Positions 52,727 through 63,395 of a stretch of 64,000 nt of DNA are shown here, piece by piece (position 1 is the first letter of the stretch; every line of letters begins with the position of its first letter). The notes under the pieces were generated by a model. It did no database searches. It saw only the letters and a program-made list of their open reading frames with translations, and had not been told where the DNA came from. Source of the stretch: Ascidiaceihabitans sp. (GTDB taxonomy: Bacteria > Pseudomonadota > Alphaproteobacteria > Rhodobacterales > Rhodobacteraceae). The stretch lies in contig JAPKAB010000005.1 of assembly GCA_028825475.1 (NCBI GenBank), positions 1 through 64,000 on the forward strand. The letters are read 5' to 3'. The position numbers and the translations under genes were made by a program.

Positions 52727-53520
52727 GCAGTCGCAGTCATACAAAGGCGACCATCAGGACCACGCACCCACAGCTTGCGGCCCTTACGGCACAGCGTTGC
52801 TGTTTCATAGTGCATCAATGGGGACGTGGCGCGGAAGGAGAACTCTTTTAAATCACCCAGAGAACTCTGTGCCATCAACATTAGATGTTGTGCTAACAGT
52901 GGCCCGTGTACGACTAGGCCATCATACCCTTCAACATCCTTCGCATAGTCCAAATCATAATGGATACGATGCCCATTGAAGGTAAGCGCGGAATAACGAA
53001 ACAGCATCGTTGTATCAAAGCTAATTTCAATCTGCTCTTCTTCATCTATATCTGCGGCCACGGCAGCTGAGCGGGGTGCAGGTAAATCGGGATCTTCGCG
53101 GTAAACCAAATCTTGCCACTCAGTCAGACACAGCGCATTATCCTGCCAAACCTCGTGGCGCAAAGTCACAAATGCCAAGGGGCCCGTACGCCCTTCTTTG
53201 TGCAACGCCTTTTCACAACGTGACGTTCGTGTCGCGGGAAGGCCCGTCAAAATAGGCGTGTCAAACTTGAGCCGCCCACCGGCCCACATACGACGCGGCA
53301 GTCCCATATCAGGAACAAGCCCGCCCACCTTTGGGTGTCCATCACGGCCCAGCGTTGTTGGCGGTTGGGGATCCCAAAAGTACAGTTGGTGAAAAAATGG
53401 CAGCAACGGATCACCAACACCAATTGAGGGCGGCAATCCTAAAGACACTTGCATCGCGTTTGCGCGCGCAGCGTCCATAACATCGCTTTGACTTGTTGTT
53501 CTGCTTGGATCAAAAATCAT
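52723..53520 (-). CDS. MaoC/HTD2-family hot-dog dehydratase
   Basis: A 265-residue double hot-dog protein of the MaoC N-terminal dehydratase type (mesaconyl-C4-CoA hydratase/HTD2 group), with GDPLLPFFHQLYFWDPQP near the N-terminus and the catalytic region FNGHRIHYDLDYAKDVEGYDGLVVHGPLLAQHLM. It likely hydrates an enoyl-CoA. The ATG at 53520 lacks a Shine-Dalgarno sequence at normal spacing (GGAGG is 17 nt away). Divergent from the VOC gene with only 26 bp between starts. The 3' end overlaps the flavoprotein gene by 4 nt. Confidence 0.82.
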   Translation of the reverse strand: MIFDPSRTTSQSDVMDAARANAMQVSLGLPPSIGVGDPLLPFFHQLYFWDPQPPTTLGRDGHPKVGGLVPDMGLPRRMWAGGRLKFDTPILTGLPATRTSRCEKALHKEGRTGPLAFVTLRHEVWQDNALCLTEWQDLVYREDPDLPAPRSAAVAADIDEEEQIEISFDTTMLFRYSALTFNGHRIHYDLDYAKDVEGYDGLVVHGPLLAQHLMLMAQSSLGDLKEFSFRATSPLMHYETATLCRKGRKLWVRGPDGRLCMTATA

Positions 53521-53546
53521 ATCAAATGGATAAGGACATTCCTCCA

Positions 53547-53954
53547 ATGGAACAATCCCCTCGCGTCAATGCCCTCGATCACTTGGTTTTAACCGTCGCC
53601 AACATTCCTGACACCTGTCGGTTTTATCAAGACGTTCTTGGGATGCAGGCAGAAGCATTTACTGTTGCAGATGGTACGCGGCGGTGGGCGCTGAAATTCG
53701 GACGACAAAAGATCAATTTGCATGAGGTTGGATCGGAGTTTGACCCGAAGTCCGCCCATCCAACGACGGGCAGTGCGGATTTATGTTTCTTAACCTCAAC
53801 ACCGCTCGAAGATTGGATTAAACATTTTTCGGTTAACCATATAACCATCCTGCAAGGACCTATCGCACGCACAGGTGCCACCGGCCCTATTCATTCGATT
53901 TACATCCGTGATCCTGATGAAAACTTAATCGAAGTCAGCGTTCAAAAAACCTAA
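53547..53954 (+). CDS. VOC family protein
   Basis: A 135-residue glyoxalase/dioxygenase-fold protein. VNALDHLVLTVANIPDTCRFYQDVLGMQ and the closing GPIHSIYIRDPDENLIEVS give metal-ligand positions (His near residue 10, Glu near the end). It resembles virulence or glutathione-transferase-like VOC members; the substrate is unknown. AAGGAC lies upstream of the ATG at 53547. Followed by a bidirectional terminator. Confidence 0.85.
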   Translation: MEQSPRVNALDHLVLTVANIPDTCRFYQDVLGMQAEAFTVADGTRRWALKFGRQKINLHEVGSEFDPKSAHPTTGSADLCFLTSTPLEDWIKHFSVNHITILQGPIARTGATGPIHSIYIRDPDENLIEVSVQKT

Positions 53955-53961
53955 TCTGAAA

Positions 53962-53992
53962 CAAAAAGGCCCCGAACAATCGGAGCCTTTAA
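53962..53992. terminator. bidirectional terminator between VOC and OmpA-family genes
   Basis: AAAGGCcCCGA / TCGGaGCCTTT stem with an acaa loop (53965-53990), flanked by A-runs on the left and TTT on the right, so on the minus strand it ends in TTTTT. Confidence 0.75.
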
Positions 53993-54014
53993 ATAACTTT
54001 GCATTTGCAGCCTA

Positions 54015-54686
54015 TTAAGCGTTAGGCAAAATCACAATTTCAACACGACGATTTTGTGATTTACCCGCTGGGTCAAGGTTGCTTGCCAAAGGTTGGCTTT
54101 CGCCACGACCAAATGTTTGGATGCGCGCAAACGGAATTCCCGCATCCAGCAATACATCTGCGACGGCATTGGCGCGACGTTCACTAAGCTGTTGGTTATA
54201 CGCTGCATCACCATCACTGTCAGTATGGCCAACAATTTGAATTGTTGAATTCGGGTATGCCTGCAAATTGCTGGCGACCGTGTTCAGGTCACGCGTCAAA
54301 TCACTGCGCACTGCAAAACTGTCTGTTGCGAACAAAATGTCCTGCGGCAGTGTCACGATCAAACGATCACCTGTGTTCTGAATGGAAACGTTGTCGTTGC
54401 CCAAATCACGGCGCAAGTCTGCTTCTTGCTGGTCAAGACCATGACCAACACCAGCACCAATCGCTCCACCGACCAGCGCACCGGCAAGTGCACGGTCGCC
54501 GCGCTTACCATCTTTGCTAACCAACGCACCAAGAATAGCACCACTGGCCGCACCCAAAATGGCACCCTGTTTTGTATTGTGGTTAGGATCATTTGGATTG
54601 TTACCCAAGAGAGATGGATCCGTACAAGCGCCCAGCGCAAATGTACTGCACATCGCTAGGATAATCGGAGTTTTCATAAATTTCAT
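54015..54686 (-). CDS. OmpA family lipoprotein with glycine zipper
   Basis: A 223-residue outer-membrane lipoprotein, YiaD-like. A signal peptide ends in the lipobox ALGAC (Cys about residue 20). Glycine-zipper stretches GAILGAASGAILGALVS and ALAGALVGGAIGAGVG follow (about 40-80). The C-terminal OmpA domain binds peptidoglycan (IQIVGHTDSDGDAAYNQQLSERRANAVADVLL and SQNRRVEI). AAGG lies upstream of the ATG at 54686. Confidence 0.92.
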   Translation of the reverse strand: MKFMKTPIILAMCSTFALGACTDPSLLGNNPNDPNHNTKQGAILGAASGAILGALVSKDGKRGDRALAGALVGGAIGAGVGHGLDQQEADLRRDLGNDNVSIQNTGDRLIVTLPQDILFATDSFAVRSDLTRDLNTVASNLQAYPNSTIQIVGHTDSDGDAAYNQQLSERRANAVADVLLDAGIPFARIQTFGRGESQPLASNLDPAGKSQNRRVEIVILPNA

Positions 54687-54804
54687 TTCATACTGCCTTC
54701 AAAGTTGCGGCCCCGTTCGGGCAGGGCGTCATTGTGTGGCTAGTATATAGGCCAGAATACGCACATCAAATAAGGGGAAAGAAATTTCGGCGGCATCTCG
54801 CTGA

Positions 54805-55659
54805 TTATGCCTCAGCCCGTGCCGCTTCATATGCAAGCATCGCCCGTTTCATCGGCAACCCCCAGTGATATCCACCCATAGCGCCAGATTTACGAAGTGC
54901 GCGGTGGCATGGGATTAACCAACTGACGGGATTACGGCCAATCGCGGTTCCCACCGCGCGAACGGCTTTGGGATTTCCAACGGCCTGCGCTATTTCTGAA
55001 TAAGTTGTAACCTGACCCGATGGCACATTCAGCAATGCCTCCCATACTTTCACTTGAAAAGGAGCACCTATCAAAAGGAGCGGGGTCTTGTCTGATGCTG
55101 AATCAGCAGCGCCAAAAGCCGTCTGAACCCACGTATCTAACCGCTCTGGTGCCTCTATGAACACTCCGTCCGACCAACGATCCCGAAGATCATCAAATGC
55201 TACCTGTTCGCCCAATTCCGCCGCGAACCCCAAGCCACAGATTCCTCGGTCTGTCCCCATAACAATTGCGCGACCAAAAGCAGTATCGAACCATCCCCAA
55301 TAGATTGTCAGTCCCGCACCACGTTTGGCATATTCACCCGGACTCATAGCCTCCCACTTTAAAAACAAATCATGCAACCTGCCACTTCCCGAAAGGCCAC
55401 TAGCATGCGCGGTCTCCACCGTTGAAAATTTATTATGCAGTAGCGTTTTAGCATGACGTAGAGTTAAGTATTGCTGGTAACGTTTAGGCGAAACACCAAC
55501 CCAACGACTGAATATTCGCTGAAAATGTGTAGGGCTCATGCCCATCTGCACTGCCATTTCCTCAAGCGATAAATTGTCTTCAGCGGCATCGATCAACGCG
55601 ATCGCACGTCGCATGACATTGTAGTGGTAACCGCTATGTTCTTCGTCATTGTGTATCAT
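54805..55659 (-). CDS. Ada-like AraC regulator / O6-methylguanine-DNA methyltransferase
   Basis: A 284-residue protein combining an AraC helix-turn-helix (about residues 15-100, with LSLEEMAVQMGMSPTHFQRIFSRWVGVSPKRYQQ) and a C-terminal DNA-alkyltransferase domain with the acceptor Cys in PVSWLIPCHRALR. The N-terminal methyl-phosphotriester-accepting zinc domain of E. coli Ada is absent, so sensing would have to be through another route. The ATG at 55659 is taken because the domain starts soon after; a 24-residue extension is possible. Divergent from nth. Confidence 0.9.
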   Translation of the reverse strand: MIHNDEEHSGYHYNVMRRAIALIDAAEDNLSLEEMAVQMGMSPTHFQRIFSRWVGVSPKRYQQYLTLRHAKTLLHNKFSTVETAHASGLSGSGRLHDLFLKWEAMSPGEYAKRGAGLTIYWGWFDTAFGRAIVMGTDRGICGLGFAAELGEQVAFDDLRDRWSDGVFIEAPERLDTWVQTAFGAADSASDKTPLLLIGAPFQVKVWEALLNVPSGQVTTYSEIAQAVGNPKAVRAVGTAIGRNPVSWLIPCHRALRKSGAMGGYHWGLPMKRAMLAYEAARAEA

Positions 55660-55748
55660 GGCCAATACGTAACCTGTACACGACACCCGATCGACCCGTT
55701 TTTTGCGCAAAGGTTGCAGCAGCCCAGACAAACAGGCATAGGAACACT

Positions 55749-56393
55749 ATGGCAAAACAGCTCGACTATCATACCATCCGCGAAATATTCACGCGCTTTC
55801 AAGATATTGCTCCGGAGCCCGAAGGGGAGTTGGAGCACGTCAACGTTTACACATTAGTTGTCGCCGTTGCCTTGTCTGCTCAAGCAACAGATGTGGGCGT
55901 CAACAAAGCCACCCGCGCACTATTTCAGGTCGCCGATACGCCACAGAAGATGCTGGACCTTGGTATTGAGGGCTTGACGGAACACATCAAAACAATCGGT
56001 CTATTTCGTCAAAAGGCGAAAAACGTGATCAAGCTGAGCCAGATCTTAGTCGACGACTACAATGGCGAAGTCCCCAATTCACGTGCAGCGTTGCAATCTC
56101 TGCCCGGTGTTGGACGTAAGACTGCCAATGTAGTGCTGAACATGTGGTGGCACCAACCGGCCCAAGCTGTAGATACCCACATTTTTCGCGTCGGAAATCG
56201 CACCGGTATTGCCCCTGGTAAAACCGTCGATGCGGTAGAACGCGCTGTTGAAGATAACATCCCCGCTGATTTTCAGCTTCACGCCCATCATTGGTTGATC
56301 CTACATGGGCGTTATCACTGCAAAGCCCGCAAACCATTGTGCGGTACATGCTTAATCCGCGATCTCTGCCCGTTTGAGGAAAAAAATCTATGA
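55749..56393 (+). CDS. nth: endonuclease III
   Basis: A 214-residue DNA glycosylase/AP lyase removing oxidised pyrimidines. The helix-hairpin-helix LPGVGRKTANVVLN with the catalytic Lys, the catalytic Asp in QAVDTHIFRVGNRTG, and the C-terminal 4Fe-4S cysteines (CKARKPLCGTCLIRDLCP) are all present. AGGAA precedes the ATG. It overlaps the adenosine kinase gene by 4 nt and is divergent from the Ada-like repair gene. Confidence 0.97.
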   Translation: MAKQLDYHTIREIFTRFQDIAPEPEGELEHVNVYTLVVAVALSAQATDVGVNKATRALFQVADTPQKMLDLGIEGLTEHIKTIGLFRQKAKNVIKLSQILVDDYNGEVPNSRAALQSLPGVGRKTANVVLNMWWHQPAQAVDTHIFRVGNRTGIAPGKTVDAVERAVEDNIPADFQLHAHHWLILHGRYHCKARKPLCGTCLIRDLCPFEEKNL

Positions 56394-57382
56394 CCAAGTA
56401 TCAAGTTGTCGGCATCGGCAACGCCGTTGTTGATGTTATCACGCAATCCACCGACGCCTTTTTAAATGAAATGAACATCGACAAAGGCATTATGCAGTTG
56501 GTCGACCAAGACCGCAGCGAAGCCTTGTTCAACAAAATTGACCAAAGTGTTCAGACCTCTGGTGGTTCGGTCGCAAACACCGTTTCAGGTGTTGGTTCGC
56601 TGGGTTTAAAGACTGCATTCATCGGGCGGGTTCGTGACGACGCTTTGGGCAACTTCTACGCAAAATCCATGATCGACGAAGGCACTGATTTTGTGAACGC
56701 CCCTGCAACTGACGAAGATTTACCAACATCGCGTTGCATGATTTTCGTCACGCCGGACGGTGAGCGTTCCATGAACACCTACCTTGGCATCTCAACCAAC
56801 CTTGGCCCAAAAGATGTGTCTGAGGATGTAGCAGGGAATGCCGCCATCATGTTCCTTGAGGGCTATCTGTTCGACAAAGACGCGGGAAAAGAAGCGTTTC
56901 TACAAGCATCCCGCCTAACCCGTGCCGCTGGTGGCAAAGCAGGCATCGCGATTTCTGATCCATTCTGCGTCAACCGCCATCGTGCAGATTTCTTGCGCAT
57001 GATCGGAGACGAACTTGATTTCGTCATGGGCAATGAAGCCGAAGTAAAATCCCTGTTCGAAACTGACGACCTAGAAGAGGCACTTGCTAAAACAGCAGCG
57101 CTTTGCCCGCTGGTTGTATGCACACGTTCAGGTGACGGTGTGACAATCATTCGCGGCGATGAGCGCGTAGATGTACCTGTAAAAACAGTCATTCCTGTTG
57201 ATGCGACTGGCGCAGGCGATCAATTCGCTGCTGGCTTTATCTATGGCATGGCCACGGATCGTGATTTGGAGACATGTGGGCGCATGGGCAACATCTGTGC
57301 AGCCGAAGTTATCAGCCATATCGGCCCACGCCCTGAGCAAGACATCTTAACGCTGTTCAAAGCCGAAGGTTTGGTCGATTGA
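56390..57382 (+). CDS. adenosine kinase (PfkB family)
   Basis: A 330-residue sugar kinase of the PfkB/ribokinase group resembling bacterial adenosine kinases. VGIGNAVVDVITQSTDAFLNEMNIDKGIMQLVD at the start and the anion-hole/catalytic DATGAGDQFAAGFIYG motif are clear. It would phosphorylate adenosine to AMP in purine salvage. Start overlaps the nth stop (ATGA); stop overlaps the next gene by 1 nt. Confidence 0.92.
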   Translation: MTKYQVVGIGNAVVDVITQSTDAFLNEMNIDKGIMQLVDQDRSEALFNKIDQSVQTSGGSVANTVSGVGSLGLKTAFIGRVRDDALGNFYAKSMIDEGTDFVNAPATDEDLPTSRCMIFVTPDGERSMNTYLGISTNLGPKDVSEDVAGNAAIMFLEGYLFDKDAGKEAFLQASRLTRAAGGKAGIAISDPFCVNRHRADFLRMIGDELDFVMGNEAEVKSLFETDDLEEALAKTAALCPLVVCTRSGDGVTIIRGDERVDVPVKTVIPVDATGAGDQFAAGFIYGMATDRDLETCGRMGNICAAEVISHIGPRPEQDILTLFKAEGLVD

Positions 57383-58032
57383 TGCTTACCAATGGGTTTC
57401 ATGAAGTGCCAACAGGCAAGTTGGCAATGGTTGTCACCCATCTAGAAATGCGCACACGGGCGGATACCCGCCCTGTGCCAACCCCTGATGGGATTGAACT
57501 TCACCCCATCGAAAACATCACAGTTGATGAATATCGCGATCTTTACCGGCGCGTTGGGGAGGACTGGCTTTGGTTCTCGCGCCTCAATATGAGCGAAATA
57601 GAATTATCTAAGATCATCGATGACCCCAAAGTCGTTTTATTCACACTGATGAAAAACGGTGTACAGCACGCGCTGCTTGAATTGGATTTCCGTACGGCAG
57701 GTGAGTGTGAACTGGCATTCTTTGGTCTAGCCAAAGAGCTGATCGGCTCAGGTGCAGGTCGTTATCTGATGAACCACGCGATTGATGTTGCCTGGAACCA
57801 TGACATCACAAGGTTTCATGTACACACCTGTACAATCGACAGCCCCGCAGCGCTAAACTTCTACATCAGAAGTGGCTTCACCGCGATCGGTCGCCAGGTA
57901 GAGGTTGCCGATGACCCGCGCGTAAGCAACGGGTGGGACACCAGAATTGCCACACACATTCCGATTATTCAGCCTCAATCACATCTGACAAGCATCACAG
58001 ACGATCAAGCAAGCATTATAAATGCTGTTTGA
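57382..58032 (+). CDS. GNAT family N-acetyltransferase
   Basis: A 216-residue GNAT-fold protein with [31 protein letters not shown] (the acetyl-CoA-binding Q/RxxGxG/A equivalent is GSGAGRYL) and [18 protein letters not shown] near the C-terminus. The substrate is unknown. The ATG at 57382 overlaps the kinase stop codon. The 3' end overlaps convergent rppH by 17 nt. Confidence 0.85.
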   Translation: MLTNGFHEVPTGKLAMVVTHLEMRTRADTRPVPTPDGIELHPIENITVDEYRDLYRRVGEDWLWFSRLNMSEIELSKIIDDPKVVLFTLMKNGVQHALLELDFRTAGECELAFFGLAKELIGSGAGRYLMNHAIDVAWNHDITRFHVHTCTIDSPAALNFYIRSGFTAIGRQVEVADDPRVSNGWDTRIATHIPIIQPQSHLTSITDDQASIINAV

Positions 58033-58498
58033 ATTCTTCGATGACCTTCACGTAAACATCCCGTTTGAACGGTACGATATTATCTACAAGTTCATCAGTT
58101 TTGAGCCAGCGCCACTTAGAAAACTCAGGATGCTCTGTCTGGATGTTCACCTGATTATCAGAGCCGTGGAAGCGTAATAAAAACCACTTCTGCTCTTGGC
58201 CACGGTAGCGACCTTTCCATAACTTCGGCACAAGGTTGTGTGGCAGGTCGTAGGGAATCCAGCCATCACTCACGGCAGCCACAGTCACCAAATCAGGCGT
58301 GATCCCCGTTTCTTCCTCAAGTTCACGCAATGCAGCAACTTGTGCATCTTCGCCCTCATCAATGCCGCCTTGAGGCATTTGCCATGCAGCAACATTATTG
58401 TCCTTGCGCTGTCCAACGAACACATCACCGGCTTCGTTCAGCACCATCAGACCTACGTTCTGGCGATAGGGCAGTTTTTCAATCTCTTGAGGCGTCAT
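58016..58498 (-). CDS. rppH: RNA pyrophosphohydrolase
   Basis: A 160-residue Nudix hydrolase that removes pyrophosphate from mRNA 5' ends. The Nudix box [23 protein letters not shown] is intact, with [21 protein letters not shown] at the N-terminus typical of RppH. AAAAGGAGA sits upstream of the ATG at 58498; a 6-residue extension is rejected. Confidence 0.95.
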   Translation of the reverse strand: MTPQEIEKLPYRQNVGLMVLNEAGDVFVGQRKDNNVAAWQMPQGGIDEGEDAQVAALRELEEETGITPDLVTVAAVSDGWIPYDLPHNLVPKLWKGRYRGQEQKWFLLRFHGSDNQVNIQTEHPEFSKWRWLKTDELVDNIVPFKRDVYVKVIEEFKQHL

Positions 58499-58565
58499 TG
58501 TGATCTCCTTTTGCAACGCCTTACCCTGCGTTGCGCTATTTCACAAACACGATGACGCGGCGTAG

Positions 58566-60656
<2,091 letters not shown>

Positions 60657-60676
60657 TACGAAATCCCCATAAAAAC

Positions 60677-60711
60677 ATGGCTCACATCGCCTTTTTAGAA
60701 ATGTGAGCCAT
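60677..60711. repeat. perfect 11-bp inverted repeat downstream of fadH
   Basis: ATGGCTCACAT (60677-60687) and ATGTGAGCCAT (60701-60711) flank a 13-nt spacer, 21 nt after the fadH stop. There is no T-run on the plus strand; on the minus strand GTTTTTATG follows. It may be a transcript-stabilising hairpin, a terminator of unusual form or an operator. Confidence 0.6.
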
Positions 60712-60875
60712 CGATCACTCAAATCAGAAACAGACTGTTCCGCTGTTTCCATGCCATGAACGATCCACTCAATTACCCCTTTATTATCCCACCAGTGCCC
60801 TGTTCTTGCCCAGATTGGGGTCGATAGATGTTCTCAACAAACTAGCAATAGAACAATTATTGAAGGGATCGTCCC

Positions 60876-61781
60876 ATGGACCGTCTGACAGAAATGGAAG
60901 CTTTCGCCACGGTCGTAGACCAAGGCGGGTTTACCGACGCTGCCAAGAAAATGGGCATCTCCAAGTCCGCTGTATCCAAACACGTCTCAAGCCTAGAGGC
61001 ACGCCTTGGTGCACGCCTTTTGAACCGCACAACACGACGTGTTTCGCCAACGGAAATTGGCCTTGCTTATTACGATCGTGCTCGCCGCGTTTTGAATGAT
61101 GCAGGTGAAGCTGATGCCTTAGTAACATCTATGCAATCCGCCCCTTCTGGGCTTTTGCGCATCTCAGTTGCTACCGACTTTGGGGTCAATCATCTATCAC
61201 CCGCGCTGTCCGAGTTCCTAGAAGACTTTCCTGACATCACGGTGAACATGGTTCTGAACAATCGTTATGTTGAGTTGATTTCAGAAGGCTTTGATATGGC
61301 CGTTCGTATTGGTGAGTTGGAAGACAGCAGCTTGCGTGCTCGCAAATTGACCGAAACAACCCAACGTATGATCGCATCCCCCGGCTATTTCGAAAAATAT
61401 GGCCGCCCAGAAAAAATCGACGATTTAAATGATCACAAGCTACTGCACTATTCGAACCAAAGCAGTGGCAACATGTGGAAACTAACCGCACCGTCCGGTG
61501 AAAAGCGTCAAGTTCGCACCGCTGGTTGGCTGTCTGTCAACGATGGTCAATCTTTGTTGAACGCCGCAATCTCAGGCCTTGGCATCGCATATCTCCCCAG
61601 CTTTCTTTACGCTGATGCGATGCGCCAAGGACTGATTGAGGACGCCATTCCTGATCTTCCAGTAGACACCCAAGGTATCTACGCCGTGTACCCACCGGGC
61701 CGTTTTACTCAGCCCAAAGTACGCGCATTCATCGACTTCCTAGCGCACGCCTTTGCCGACAAAGGTCCTGCCGACTGGTAA
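60876..61781 (+). CDS. LysR family transcriptional regulator
   Basis: A 301-residue LysR regulator. The N-terminal helix-turn-helix (EAFATVVDQGGFTDAAKKMGISKSAVSKHVSSLEARLGARLLNRTTRRVSPTE) and a C-terminal effector domain are complete and of the DmlR-like group. AAGGGA lies upstream of the ATG. Located downstream of fadH in the same direction but with a 219-nt gap, so probably its own transcript. Its target is unknown. Confidence 0.93.
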   Translation: MDRLTEMEAFATVVDQGGFTDAAKKMGISKSAVSKHVSSLEARLGARLLNRTTRRVSPTEIGLAYYDRARRVLNDAGEADALVTSMQSAPSGLLRISVATDFGVNHLSPALSEFLEDFPDITVNMVLNNRYVELISEGFDMAVRIGELEDSSLRARKLTETTQRMIASPGYFEKYGRPEKIDDLNDHKLLHYSNQSSGNMWKLTAPSGEKRQVRTAGWLSVNDGQSLLNAAISGLGIAYLPSFLYADAMRQGLIEDAIPDLPVDTQGIYAVYPPGRFTQPKVRAFIDFLAHAFADKGPADW

Positions 61782-61813
61782 ACGTTTCCAACTCCCCTCG
61801 GAAAACAACTCGC

Positions 61814-61841
61814 CTCGATACTTTATGTATCGGAGCCTTTT
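61814..61841 (+). terminator. weak terminator-like hairpin after LysR
   Basis: CGATAC / GTATCG (61816-61821 and 61827-61832) with a 5-nt loop, followed by GAGCCTTTTCC. Short stem and interrupted T-run. Confidence 0.4.
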
Positions 61842-61881
61842 CCGTTTTAGAACATCATTAAATTTTGTGTCCACCAACGGG

Positions 61882-62832
61882 CTATCGAAGCGGCAAGATT
61901 ATTGCCTCGACCCGACGGTTCGCTTTGCGACCCTCGGCATCAAGGTTCGAGCGAATTGGCCCTAAAAAGCCGTTGCCCTCGGCCGAAATACGGGCAGCAT
62001 CCAACCCATATTCATCAAGCAATCGTTTGCGAACAGACGCCGCGCGACGCTTGGACAATTCGATATTGAAGTCCAAAGCCCCATCGCTGTCCGTGTGCCC
62101 CACCAAAACAATCAGAATATCATCACGGCTTTTATAGAAAGCTGCCAACTCATCTAGAACTGGGAAAGGTCCTTGCCCCAAATCTGAAGTTCCAGATGCA
62201 AATGCCAGGTCATTCAGCACAACCGACCCTGTGCGCAAAAGGTTGCTTTTCAAATCGACGCCTGTCGGCAACGCACTAGGAGTTGATGTCGGAACAGTAC
62301 CACTCACCGTAACGGCAACCTTTTGACCACTCTTTGATCCCGCTTGAATGATCTGAACAAATGCCGCCGTCCCCGATGTGCTGACAAGCAAGCTTACCAC
62401 CTCCGAGGGGGATGCACCGTTTGGTTTGGCAGCAGTCAAGAAACGAAAGGCCCGAATATTCACATACATATCCGGCGCTGGCAGCACCTCTGTACCGAAC
62501 CGGAAATCAAAACCACCACAGGTGTTTTGATCACAATCCAGAACAACGTCATATCCGGCTTCAATGAGCTGGTCACGCAAGGGGGCAAGAACCTGCAAGG
62601 TCGTCACACCAGCCGACCCCACGCGCCATGAGGACCGTTCAACTTTACCCTCAATCAGTTTGGTTTTCATCGCTCCACCTTTAAATGGCCCAATGGGCGC
62701 GATGTAACTATCGAGGTTGCTGTTCGTTTGTTGCATTTTTTGAGCATTGGCAGGCAAATTCAATCCCAACCCAAGGGCTGGATGAGCAAAAAAAATAGCG
62801 GCACTCAATATGCTAAACGATAAACGGTTCAT
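61882..62832 (-). CDS. OmpA family protein with unassigned N-terminal domain
   Basis: A 316-residue envelope protein. A signal peptide (FSILSAAIFFAHPALGLGLNLPANA) is followed by a soluble domain of about 170 residues with no recognised family, containing a Cys pair in DCDQNTCGG, and a C-terminal OmpA domain (ILIVLVGHTDSDGALDFNIELSKRRAASVRKRLLDEYGLD, then GRKANRRVEAIIL). The OmpA part would bind peptidoglycan. Overlaps the downstream-facing AhpD-like gene start by 4 nt, so it is last of a three-gene coupled unit. Confidence 0.9.
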   Translation of the reverse strand: MNRLSFSILSAAIFFAHPALGLGLNLPANAQKMQQTNSNLDSYIAPIGPFKGGAMKTKLIEGKVERSSWRVGSAGVTTLQVLAPLRDQLIEAGYDVVLDCDQNTCGGFDFRFGTEVLPAPDMYVNIRAFRFLTAAKPNGASPSEVVSLLVSTSGTAAFVQIIQAGSKSGQKVAVTVSGTVPTSTPSALPTGVDLKSNLLRTGSVVLNDLAFASGTSDLGQGPFPVLDELAAFYKSRDDILIVLVGHTDSDGALDFNIELSKRRAASVRKRLLDEYGLDAARISAEGNGFLGPIRSNLDAEGRKANRRVEAIILPLR

Positions 62833-63395
62833 CTGTGTTGGCTATGGTATTCGTCATTCGGACGCATATCGATGCCACTCGCAATGCGGTTGGTCATGTT
62901 GAAGAACCCTGTAACGGATGCGAGATCAAAGATGTCTGCGTCACTAAAACCAACCTCACGCAATGCCTCACGATCCGCCTCAGACGTCTTAGCACTGGCG
63001 TGGGTTAGGTTCTCAGCAAATAGCAACATCGCAAATGTGCGGGCGTCCAAATCAGCAGCGCGCCAGTTCATGACCATCAACTCGCCCAACATCGGATCGC
63101 CAGACAATTGACGAACAGCAGCACCATGCGCCGTCAGGCAATAGAAGCATTTGTTGATAGAACTAACGACAACAGCAATCATTTCACGTTCCAGCTTCGT
63201 TAGCCCGCTGTCAGCCAACATTATATCGTTGTACATCGCTGTGAAAGTATTGAGTTTAGAAACGTCAAACGCATAAGACTGCAAAACATTCGGCACCATG
63301 CCCAGTTTTTCCTGACATATATCGAAATATTTCTGTGTCGCCTCAGGCAATGGATCAGCCATTGGGAGGTCTAAGGCATTTGGGTGCTTGATCAT
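62829..63395 (-). CDS. peroxidase-related (AhpD-like) carboxymuconolactone decarboxylase family protein
   Basis: A 188-residue AhpD-like protein. The redox motif with two Cys and His is CFYCLTAHGAAVRQL (CxxC then H), preceded by LTKLEREMIAVVVSSINK, as in the peroxidase-related subgroup. It likely reduces peroxides with an unknown partner. The start overlaps the upstream GNAT gene stop by 4 nt and its own stop overlaps the OmpA-family gene by 4 nt. Confidence 0.9.
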   Translation of the reverse strand: MIKHPNALDLPMADPLPEATQKYFDICQEKLGMVPNVLQSYAFDVSKLNTFTAMYNDIMLADSGLTKLEREMIAVVVSSINKCFYCLTAHGAAVRQLSGDPMLGELMVMNWRAADLDARTFAMLLFAENLTHASAKTSEADREALREVGFSDADIFDLASVTGFFNMTNRIASGIDMRPNDEYHSQHR

